Source: Gammaproteobacteria bacterium (lineage in GTDB: Bacteria > Pseudomonadota > Gammaproteobacteria > SZUA-140). Taken from it: a stretch of 5,190 nucleotides of DNA. The stretch lies in assembly GCA_003230195.1 (NCBI GenBank), contig QIHH01000036.1:1-5190 (forward strand), read 5' to 3'. The notes below the pieces were generated by a model that worked only from the letters and a program-made list of their open reading frames with translations, made no database searches and had not been told where the DNA came from. Positions within the stretch are counted from its first letter, which is position 1. Each line of letters opens with the position of its first letter. Shown piece after piece: positions 1 to 5,190 of this stretch. A program made the translations under genes and the position numbers.

Positions 1-2201
1 CTCATCGTGAGACGGGCGTTAATGTGTTGCAGGTGATGGATGGGCTACGCGAAGCGGTAGCAGAATTACGTGAAGGGCCGCTGTTACGAGCTGGGCTGTC
101 GTTGGAACAGGCCTATGATGAGACCATTTATATTGATCGTTCAATTGAGATGGTAACGAGTAATCTAGCACTTGGCATCTTATTGGCGGTGGCTGTGCTG
201 TGGTGGTTTTTTCGTAAGTTTCGCGCCACCATGATGGTGGCGTTGGCGATTCCTGCTTGTGTACTGGGCAGCTTTATCTTATTGGATGTAGCTGGGCGTT
301 CATTGAATGTGATCTCACTGGCGGGACTGGCCTTTGCGGTTGGCATGGTGCTTGATGCCGCGATTGTGGTGCTGGAGAATATTATTCGCCTGCGTGAGAA
401 AGGGCTTGATGAGGTTGAGGCATCGGCGCAGGGTACTAGTCAGGTGTGGGGGGCGTTGTTGGCTTCGACCGCAACTACAGTTGCGATCTTCTTGCCTGTG
501 GTCTTCCTCGCTGATGAGGCGGGGCAGCTGTTTGCTGACCTCGCATTGACGATTGCCGTGGCGGTCTGTTTTTCACTGATCGTCGCAGTAACCGTGCTGC
601 CAACTACCGCGATGAGCTGGTTGCGTCATGCGAAAATGGAGGATCCGCATCGACACTGGTGGGTGGCGATGACGGCGGGCATTATGCGTATCACTGGGCC
701 AAAGATGCGCCTGATCTGGATTGTTGGGTTGTTAACGGTACCGTTGGCGCTGGTTTTCCTGATGCTACCGAAAGCAGACTATCTACCAGAAGGTAATCGT
801 AATCTGGTGTTTAGTTTTATCAATCCGCCACCAGGCGCCAATATCGATTTTATGGAACATGAGATGGGGCAGAAGGTGGCCGATGCGATGGCACCCTATT
901 TAAATGGCGAACAGCAGCCGCATGTTGATAACTATTTTTTTGTCGCCTTTCCCAGAGGCATGTTTATGGGCGCACGCACGGTTGTGCCTGAGGAAACTGG
1001 GCAATTAGTGCCGCTGATCAATGGCATTCTTGCCGGATTCCCGGATACGATCGGTTTTGCCTTTAAGGCATCACTGTTTGGTGGGCTGGGTGGTGGTCGT
1101 TCAATCGATATCGATATTCAGGGGCGTGACCTAGAGGCGCTGCTGCAGGCGGGGGGCGCGGGGTTTATGGCGGTACGTGAGGCATTTGGCAGCATGCCGC
1201 GCCCTTATCCTGGATTGGATCTGGCCGAACCTGAATTGCGTCTGGTGCCAGATGAGCGCCGGATCGCAGAAGTGGGCTGGAATCGTGGTGACATCGGCGG
1301 GATCGCACGGGCGCTGGGGGATGGCCTCTATGTGGCGGATTATTTTGATGGTGAAAAACGCCTTGATGTGATCTTGCGTAGCGAACCGTGGTTAACCCCT
1401 GAGGAGTTGGCAGCGATTCCGTTGGCGACGCCGGATGGTGGTATCGTGCCATTAAGTGAGTTGGTTAATGTGGTGAGAACTGCCGGGCCTGATCAACTGC
1501 GACGGATCGATCGTCGTCGCACCGTGACCCTGCAGGTGCGTTTGCCGGAAGGAATGTCGGTTGAGGAAGGAATGGAGTTAATCAAGACTAGAGTGACTCC
1601 GGTTATTGAGGCGGCGTTGCCTGAAGATGGCTTTATTCGCTATGCAGGTTCCGCAGATAAATTACAGACGACATTGACGAATATGAGTGGTACTTTCTTG
1701 TTGGCGATCGCCATCTTGTATCTCTTGATTAGCGCACTGTTCCGTTCATTCCTGGATAGCCTGTTGGTACTGCTGACGATACCGCTAGCGACGGTTGGTG
1801 GTGTCGCAACGCTCTATTTGATGAATATATTGGGTATTGCACAAGCGATGGATCTGTTGACGATGATCGGTTTTGTGATTCTGCTTGGACTGGTGGTTAA
1901 TAACGCAATTCTACTGGTGCATCAGACCCGCAGTGCTGAGCGTGAAGGACTGATGCGGCGTGATGCAGTCGAGCAGGCAGTGCAACTTCGTTTGCGGCCT
2001 ATCTTAATGAGTACGCTGACCAGTATCTTTGGCATGTTGCCGCTGCTGCTGATGCCTGGTGCAGGTACAGAGTTATACCGTGGTCTGGCCGCAGTGATTG
2101 TTGGCGGAATGGTGCTCAGTACTATCTTCACCCTGATTTTATTGCCGAGCCTGTTGCGGCTAGGGGAGCAAAAAACGCTAGCTAAAACAGCACCAGGATA
2201 G
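1..2201 (+). CDS. RND-family multidrug/solute efflux permease, C-terminal part (5' end outside window)
   Basis: This is the inner-membrane pump subunit of a tripartite RND exporter (AcrB-like, HAE family), which uses proton import to drive substrates out through a periplasmic adaptor and an outer-membrane channel. The frame is open to the left edge (first full codon at 3) and ends with TAG at 2199-2201. The ~732 visible residues against a family length near 1030 mean about 300 are missing: TM1 and much of the first porter domain. Visible in order are TM2-TM6 (about 156-608), TM7 (about 705-767), a large periplasmic porter/docking domain (about 770-1680), and TM8-TM12 (about 1690-2150). TM4 reads GMVLDAAIVVLENI and TM10 reads GLVVNNAILLVHQ. 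Against AcrB, Asp407 is kept (354-356), Asp408 is Ala (357-359) and Lys940 is Asn (1899-1901). The motif RLRPILMSTLTS in TM11 keeps the conserved arginine. Adaptor and channel genes are not in view, and the substrate cannot be told. The family call is firm; the subfamily is not. Confidence 0.95.
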   Translation, partial: HRETGVNVLQVMDGLREAVAELREGPLLRAGLSLEQAYDETIYIDRSIEMVTSNLALGILLAVAVLWWFFRKFRATMMVALAIPACVLGSFILLDVAGRSLNVISLAGLAFAVGMVLDAAIVVLENIIRLREKGLDEVEASAQGTSQVWGALLASTATTVAIFLPVVFLADEAGQLFADLALTIAVAVCFSLIVAVTVLPTTAMSWLRHAKMEDPHRHWWVAMTAGIMRITGPKMRLIWIVGLLTVPLALVFLMLPKADYLPEGNRNLVFSFINPPPGANIDFMEHEMGQKVADAMAPYLNGEQQPHVDNYFFVAFPRGMFMGARTVVPEETGQLVPLINGILAGFPDTIGFAFKASLFGGLGGGRSIDIDIQGRDLEALLQAGGAGFMAVREAFGSMPRPYPGLDLAEPELRLVPDERRIAEVGWNRGDIGGIARALGDGLYVADYFDGEKRLDVILRSEPWLTPEELAAIPLATPDGGIVPLSELVNVVRTAGPDQLRRIDRRRTVTLQVRLPEGMSVEEGMELIKTRVTPVIEAALPEDGFIRYAGSADKLQTTLTNMSGTFLLAIAILYLLISALFRSFLDSLLVLLTIPLATVGGVATLYLMNILGIAQAMDLLTMIGFVILLGLVVNNAILLVHQTRSAEREGLMRRDAVEQAVQLRLRPILMSTLTSIFGMLPLLLMPGAGTELYRGLAAVIVGGMVLSTIFTLILLPSLLRLGEQKTLAKTAPG

Positions 2202-2228
2202 CCATTCAGTGCTCATTATTATTGTTGT

Positions 2229-2242
2229 AAAAAATATTTTTT
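2229..2242. repeat. 14-bp perfect A/T palindrome after the RND gene
   Basis: AAAAAATATTTTTT is its own reverse complement and lies 28 bases after the pump stop codon. It has no GC stem, so it is not a standard intrinsic terminator, although the T-run could help end transcription. It could equally be an AT-rich bending site. Function is unknown. Confidence 0.3.
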
Positions 2243-2249
2243 CAGCTAC

Positions 2250-2264
2250 TGACGATCTTCGTCA
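2250..2264 (+). repeat. Small hairpin TGACGA-TCT-TCGTCA
   Basis: Two perfectly complementary 6-base arms (2250-2255 and 2259-2264) flank a 3-base loop, 48 bases after the stop of the RND gene. No T-run follows, so it is at best a Rho-independent-like or RNA-stabilising 3' structure for the pump transcript. The 8-mer TCGTCATT at its right arm (2259-2266) recurs at 2293-2300. Confidence 0.3.
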
Positions 2265-2303
2265 TTGAGAGATGAAAAGCGTGATACAGGTCTCGTCATT
2301 TCG

Positions 2304-2317
2304 TTGATAGTGATCAA
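2304..2317. promoter_or_regulatory. Candidate FNR/ANR-type operator, TTGAT-AGTG-ATCAA
   Basis: This 14-base dyad matches the FNR-family consensus TTGAT-N4-ATCAA at all ten specified positions. FNR/ANR proteins bind such sites when their [4Fe-4S] cluster is intact, under low oxygen; related DNR-type regulators use the same core. The site lies in a true intergenic region, centred about 133 bases before the HDOD start codon. A possible -10 (TATATC, 2332-2337) begins only 14 bases after the box, which is closer than the 22 bases of a class II activator site and would fit repression better. The motif match is seen directly; its use is inferred. Confidence 0.5.
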
Positions 2318-2352
2318 GGATTCGCACATTCTATATCGTGGCCCCAGTGCCC

Positions 2353-2367
2353 GGTGCCGATAGCACC
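2353..2367 (+). repeat. Small hairpin GGTGC-CGATA-GCACC in the HDOD leader region
   Basis: Perfect 5-base arms (2353-2357, 2363-2367) flank a 5-base loop, about 77 bases before the HDOD start. It is GC-rich within an AT-rich spacer. No T-run follows, so a terminator or attenuator is unlikely. It could be a protein-binding dyad, a 5' leader structure or chance. Confidence 0.25.
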
Positions 2368-2429
2368 AATAAGCGTGATTACCTCGGTAACACTTGCATG
2401 AAATTGGAATTTATAGCTGTTTGATGATG

Positions 2430-2434
2430 AAGGA
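2430..2434 (+). promoter_or_regulatory. Ribosome binding site AAGGA of the HDOD gene
   Basis: AAGGA lies 9 bases before ATG 2444 and 6 bases before an in-frame GTG at 2441. An in-frame TAG at 2414-2416 excludes any start further upstream apart from non-standard codons. Spacing allows either start; ATG 2444 is preferred by codon, and the difference is one residue. Confidence 0.6.
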
Positions 2435-2443
2435 TGTGCTGTG

Positions 2444-3328
2444 ATGACTGCTGAAAAAACTGTTGAACCATTATTGAATATTAAAGCGCGTATCGCGAAG
2501 CTTGATCGCCTGCCGACTATGCCTGTGATGGCACAGGAGGTGATTCAATTAGGTGCTAACCCAGAGGCCTCGATTAATGATCTGGTTAAAATCGTTGAGA
2601 TGGATCCGAGTTTAGCTGCGCAAATTATGCGCTATGCCAGTTCTCCATTTTTCAGTTATCGTGGCAAGATTGATTCCGTACAGACAGCCGTCTCTCGTGT
2701 GCTTGGTTTTAGCATGGTGATGAATCTTGCGTTGGGTATTACCACTGCAAGGCCATTTAAACTACCAAAAAATGTGCCGCTGAGTATGGATGCTTTCTGG
2801 CGTCATGCGGTGTTTAGTGCAGCGCTGACACAGGCGTTGAGCAGTGAGCTTACCGATGAGATTCGCCCACCTGCGGGACTTGCTTACCTTGCGGGTCTAC
2901 TACACAATTTTGGCCATATTTTGGTAGGACATCTTTTTCGAAAAGAGTTTTTGATCCTTAATAAATTTATTGTTTCCGAACCGGAGAAAGATCTGATTGA
3001 AATTGAAAAGCAGGTCTTTGGTTACGAGCACGGGCAAATTGGTGCGTGGTTGATGGATGTATGGAAGCTTCCTGATGAATTGATTGTGGCGACTAGAGAG
3101 CATAATAATTTAGCTTATCAAGGTGAGCATGCCGTTTATTCTCAGTTGGTTGCTTTGTCGGATCGACTGTTAAAGGAATACAATATTGGCGATGCGCCTA
3201 ACAGTAGTGTCCCGCAGATATTATTACAGTCGTTAGGAATCGGTGATTACCAGGCAAGAATGGTGGTTAACCGCGTAATGGAAGGATGTGATGGGCTGGA
3301 TACCATGGCGCGCCAATTAGCATCATAG
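2444..3328 (+). CDS. HDOD-domain signalling protein, stand-alone
   Basis: This is a 294-residue cytoplasmic protein made essentially of one HDOD domain, a metal-hydrolase-related fold thought to act as a non-catalytic partner or sensor module in bacterial signalling. Family marks seen in order are LDRLPTMP (20-27), the DPSLAAQIMRYASSPFF segment (54-70), the helix IDSVQTAVSRVLGF (76-89), WRH (119-121), GLLHNFG (151-157), YEHGQIGAWLMDVWKLP (194-210) and REHN (218-221). The histidines of the HD superfamily persist (121, 154, 196, 220), but the HD doublet is HN (Asn155), so phosphohydrolase activity is doubtful. No receiver, GGDEF, EAL or transmembrane segment is present. The start is ATG 2444 with AAGGA upstream; GTG 2441 would add one residue. 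It has its own 242-base upstream region with an FNR-like site and faces pilU tail to tail. A role in motility or c-di-GMP signalling would be a guess from its neighbour and the family's habits. The family call is firm; the function is unknown. Confidence 0.93.
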   Translation: MTAEKTVEPLLNIKARIAKLDRLPTMPVMAQEVIQLGANPEASINDLVKIVEMDPSLAAQIMRYASSPFFSYRGKIDSVQTAVSRVLGFSMVMNLALGITTARPFKLPKNVPLSMDAFWRHAVFSAALTQALSSELTDEIRPPAGLAYLAGLLHNFGHILVGHLFRKEFLILNKFIVSEPEKDLIEIEKQVFGYEHGQIGAWLMDVWKLPDELIVATREHNNLAYQGEHAVYSQLVALSDRLLKEYNIGDAPNSSVPQILLQSLGIGDYQARMVVNRVMEGCDGLDTMARQLAS

Positions 3329-3365
3329 CCACAAGAGGTCTGTCTCAACTATCTAATTGCAAGCC

Positions 3366-3391
3366 CCCTACTCAGTAGCAGGTTTTTCTTT
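3366..3391 (+). terminator. Possible weak intrinsic terminator of the HDOD gene
   Basis: A short imperfect hairpin (CTACT at 3368-3372 against AGTAG at 3374-3378, with outer C-G pairs across a bulge) is followed directly by TTTTTCTTT (3383-3391). The T-run and its place 38 bases after the HDOD stop suit a terminator. The stem is poor because a loop of normal size leaves few base pairs. Confidence 0.35.
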
Positions 3392-3422
3392 GTCAGAGAG
3401 CAGCATTCCTGCTCATGCAAAG
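3388..3422. terminator. Interrupted hairpin at the pilU 3' end, possible terminator
   Basis: Nested arms CTTTG/CAAAG (3388-3392, 3418-3422), CA/TG, and a perfect GAGCAG/CTGCTC (3398-3403, 3409-3414) flank the loop CATTC. The outer arm begins 3 bases beyond the pilU stop on the - strand. No T-run follows on that strand, so it may be a 3' stabilising structure or a Rho-assisted end rather than an intrinsic terminator. An alternative pairing AGCAGG (3377-3382) with CCTGCT (3408-3413) would compete with it. Confidence 0.4.
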
Positions 3423-3425
3423 GCC

Positions 3426-4574
3426 TCATCTCATAAGAGAACCCTTGCTGTCATCTGAGGCTTCGATGCTTAGGCTGCCAGATTGGCTGGGGACATCATC
3501 TTTGTTGCCAAGTTCTTTTTCTTCTAGGCTAATGCGTAGGCGTAGGTTGTTTTGTGAGTCAGCATTTCGTAGTGCTTCCTCAAGTGAAATGCGTCCTTCT
3601 TTGTAGAGCTTGTATAGCGCGGTGTCGAAGGTTTGCATGCCGACATTTTCCGATTTCTTCATTATCTCTTTAATCTGGCTGATTTCACCTTTCAGGATAA
3701 GGTCGTTGATCATCGGTGTGCCAAGTAAAATTTCGATCGCAGCGGTACGTTTACCATCAAGTGTTGGAATTAGGCGCTGTGAAATAATGCCACGTACATT
3801 GAGTGAAAGATCCATTAGTAGTTGATTACGGCGCTCTTCTGGAAAGAAGTTAATGATGCGGTCAAACGCTTGGTTGGAGTTATTGGCATGCAGGGTTGAA
3901 ATTGTAAGGTGCCCGGTCTCGGCAAATGCGATGGCATGTTCCATCGTTTCGCGATCTCGTATCTCACCAATCAGAATGACATCGGGTGCTTGGCGCAGGG
4001 TGTTTTTCAGCGCCTCTTCATAGGTAAGGGTATCAACCCCTACTTCACGTTGATTGATGATCGATTTTTTATGGCTGTGCAGGTATTCAATCGGATCTTC
4101 AATGGTAATAATATGGCCAGCACTGTTGGTGTTTCGATAATCGATTAGTGCGGCTAATGATGTTGATTTACCTGAGCCGGTTGCACCGACAAAGAGAATC
4201 AAGCCACGCTTTTGCATCACCAGTTTGTTGAGGATTGGTGGCAGGCCTAGGTCTGTTGCCTGCGGGATTTCCGTTTTGATATTTCGAATGACGATGCTGA
4301 TCTGGTTTCGTTGCTGAAACAGGTTAATACGAAAACGACCAATGCCGGATGCTGATATTGCGAGGTTCATTTCAAGTGTCTTTGCAAATTCTGCCTGTTG
4401 CTCAGAGTTCATGACCTGGTAGGCAATCTCTTTGGCTCGCATTGGATTGACCGAGGATTTCTCAAGCGGCATCAAAGTGCCCTGTATCTTAGCGCTAACA
4501 GGCGCACCAACAGCGATATAGATGTCAGAAGCATCTTTTGCGACCATAAGTTTTAGGTAGTCGTTAAGTTCCAT
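3426..4574 (-). CDS. pilU: Type IV pilus retraction ATPase PilU
   Basis: PilU is a hexameric cytoplasmic AAA-type secretion ATPase of the GspE/PilT superfamily. It works as an accessory retraction motor with PilT at the base of the type IV pilus, powering pilus pull-back for twitching, attachment or DNA uptake. The 382 residues match the family's usual length. The N-terminal PAS-like domain covers about 1-105 (it opens MELNDYLKLMVAKDASDIYI, close to the PilU start I recall from Pseudomonas). The ATPase core shows Walker A GATGSGKS (130-137), an Asp box ITIEDPIEY (156-164), Walker B LIGEIRDRET (201-210, Glu204) and a His box with His222 and His229 (ETGHLTISTLHANN). PilU rather than PilT is supported by the NQREVGVDT stretch (174-182) and an acidic tail of about 30 residues rich in Ser/Asp (353-382). 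The start is fixed by TAGGA 6 bases upstream. All catalytic motifs are intact. No pilT adjoins it: the upstream neighbour is divergent glnE and the downstream one is a convergent HDOD gene. Confidence 0.96.
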   Translation of the reverse strand: MELNDYLKLMVAKDASDIYIAVGAPVSAKIQGTLMPLEKSSVNPMRAKEIAYQVMNSEQQAEFAKTLEMNLAISASGIGRFRINLFQQRNQISIVIRNIKTEIPQATDLGLPPILNKLVMQKRGLILFVGATGSGKSTSLAALIDYRNTNSAGHIITIEDPIEYLHSHKKSIINQREVGVDTLTYEEALKNTLRQAPDVILIGEIRDRETMEHAIAFAETGHLTISTLHANNSNQAFDRIINFFPEERRNQLLMDLSLNVRGIISQRLIPTLDGKRTAAIEILLGTPMINDLILKGEISQIKEIMKKSENVGMQTFDTALYKLYKEGRISLEEALRNADSQNNLRLRISLEEKELGNKDDVPSQSGSLSIEASDDSKGSLMR

Positions 4575-4580
4575 TCTTTT

Positions 4581-4585
4581 TCCTA
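4581..4585 (-). promoter_or_regulatory. Ribosome binding site TAGGA of pilU
   Basis: On the - strand TAGGA ends 6 bases before the ATG (4574-4572), a near-ideal spacing. It supports the chosen start, which also matches the expected PilU N-terminus. Confidence 0.7.
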
Positions 4586-4608
4586 GGCAATAGATGAGTC
4601 TTTAATGT

Positions 4609-4641
4609 GGTTAATGCAAAAATTTATCGACCAGATTAACC
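4609..4641. repeat. Inverted repeat GGTTAAT-N19-ATTAACC upstream of pilU
   Basis: Perfect 7-base arms (4609-4615 and 4635-4641) are separated by 19 AT-rich bases in the 207-base divergent spacer, 35-67 bases before the pilU start codon. TTAATG also occurs twice, 9 bases apart (4602-4607, 4611-4616). The place suits a dimeric regulator's operator over the pilU promoter, but no convincing -35/-10 pair for pilU could be seen, and I recognise no known operator. Confidence 0.35.
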
Positions 4642-4711
4642 GCTAACTTGAGGGTAAAAAACGTTTGATTGCTGTGTTAATAGAGGTGCCCTTGTGTGCT
4701 AAGTAGTTTAT

Positions 4712-4738
4712 TTTACAGCCTGTTATATCGTGTATAGT
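4712..4738 (+). promoter_or_regulatory. Candidate sigma70 promoter for glnE
   Basis: TTTACA (4712-4717) and TATAGT (4733-4738) each resemble the sigma70 hexamers, but the 15-base spacer is shorter than the preferred 17. Transcription would begin near 4745, giving a leader of about 37 bases before the glnE ATG. TGTTATATC (4721-4729) is an alternative extended -10 with no good -35. Confidence 0.4.
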
Positions 4739-4781
4739 GATTTTATCTGCGTCTCCTACTCTTTGTTAATACGGTCGAATT

Positions 4782-5190
4782 ATGGATATTCCTCAAACAA
4801 TTGATCTGGACGATCGCCTTGCAACATTTTTCCCCGATAATTTTCCTGCCAATTTACGTCGTCAGGTGACTCATCATTGGCAGTGTTACCTTGAAAGCAG
4901 CATCGGAATGGGGTTTAAGCCTCCATTGAATGGCGATTTTCTTAAGGTGTTGTGTGAGGTGTGGGCCTACAGTGAATTTGTCGCCAGTAGTTGCGTGAGC
5001 CATTCTGAGTTGTTCGATGAATTAGTTCATGGTGGCGATCTGTTGATTGATTATCGTGCCGATGAATACCCGCGAAAACTGGCCATTTCACTGGCTAAAA
5101 TAAAAACGGATGAAGCGCTAGGGCGACTACTGCGTCGTTTTAGGCGTTATGAAATGGTACGCATCGCATGGCGAGACCTGGCCGGGTGGG
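4782..5190 (+). CDS. glnE: Bifunctional glutamine synthetase adenylyltransferase/adenylyl-removing enzyme, N-terminal part (3' end outside window)
   Basis: GlnE (ATase) attaches AMP to, and removes it from, the subunits of glutamine synthetase, turning it off or on according to the PII state and glutamine; it acts in the cytosol. Only 136 residues of the usual ~950 are in view. They cover the N-terminal helical region and the run-in to the adenylyl-removing domain. The strongest mark is RRFRRYEMVRIAWRDLAGW (118-136), the conserved segment that precedes the first nucleotidyltransferase core in this family; the catalytic motif itself lies beyond the right edge. An in-frame TAA at 4767-4769 leaves ATG 4782 as the only standard start. 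No clear Shine-Dalgarno sequence precedes it (ACGGTCGAATT), so initiation may be modest. It is transcribed away from pilU and has its own likely promoter. The call rests on family motif recall rather than a search. Confidence 0.9.
   Translation, partial: MDIPQTIDLDDRLATFFPDNFPANLRRQVTHHWQCYLESSIGMGFKPPLNGDFLKVLCEVWAYSEFVASSCVSHSELFDELVHGGDLLIDYRADEYPRKLAISLAKIKTDEALGRLLRRFRRYEMVRIAWRDLAGW

Noticed and set aside
128..346. Open frame on the - strand inside the RND gene
   Set aside because: It lies wholly within a strongly conserved transmembrane coding region and its translation shows no family features; it is a shadow of the + strand gene.
1165..1452. 95-codon - strand frame inside the RND gene
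   Set aside because: It is opposite the porter domain, has low-complexity Pro/His/Arg composition and no ribosome binding site of note; it is a shadow frame.
1..2201. RND gene as a truncated pseudogene
   Set aside because: The frame is open to the very first bases and HRETGVNVLQVMDGLREA fits the normal RND sequence, so the missing N-terminus is due to the window edge, not to damage.
2272..2307. 11-codon ORF (MKSVIQVSSFR) that could be a leader peptide
   Set aside because: There is no run of regulatory codons, no attenuator pair and no good ribosome binding site; it also overlaps the FNR-like dyad by four bases at its 3' end. It is best seen as chance.
2386..2397. Possible sigma54 (GG...GC) promoter before the HDOD gene
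   Set aside because: GG and GC are separated by 8 bases, whereas a -24/-12 promoter needs 10, and the flanking bases do not match.
2394..2417. TTGCAT (2394-2399) with TATAGC (2412-2417) as a sigma70 promoter for the HDOD gene
   Set aside because: The spacer is only 12 bases, too short for sigma70 recognition.
3909..4148. + strand frames inside pilU
   Set aside because: They are antisense to the Walker A/Walker B core of PilU, which is clearly the coding strand.

Overview
The window looks like a chromosomal segment of a gammaproteobacterium. The evidence is a type IV pilus retraction ATPase of the PilU type, a GlnE adenylyltransferase N-terminus, an HDOD signalling protein and an AcrB-type RND pump. 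GC content looks moderate, with AT-rich spacers. The genus cannot be fixed from this sequence alone. I see no tRNA, rRNA, insertion sequence, CRISPR array or phage gene, and the gene content reads as core genome.

Layout: (1) Positions 1-2201, + strand, hold the C-terminal ~732 residues of an RND efflux permease whose first ~300 residues lie off the left edge. (2) Positions 2202-2443 are a 242-base spacer with several small dyads, including a perfect TTGAT-N4-ATCAA match to the FNR/ANR operator consensus. (3) Positions 2444-3328, + strand, hold a 294-residue HDOD-domain protein. (4) Positions 3329-3425 are a short convergent spacer with hairpins that probably end the transcripts arriving from both sides. 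(5) Positions 3426-4574, - strand, hold a full-length pilU. (6) Positions 4575-4781 are a divergent promoter region with a good ribosome binding site for pilU and a weak sigma70-like promoter for glnE. (7) From 4782 to the right edge, + strand, lies the N-terminal 136 residues of GlnE.

The genes do not form one operon. The pump is probably the last gene of its own unit. The HDOD gene appears to be a single-gene unit, possibly redox-controlled. pilU is a single gene between a convergent and a divergent neighbour, away from its usual partner pilT. glnE starts a new unit concerned with nitrogen control. I found no convincing undescribed system. The most checkable leads are the FNR-like operator, the altered proton-relay residues of the pump, and the detached pilU with an inverted repeat upstream.
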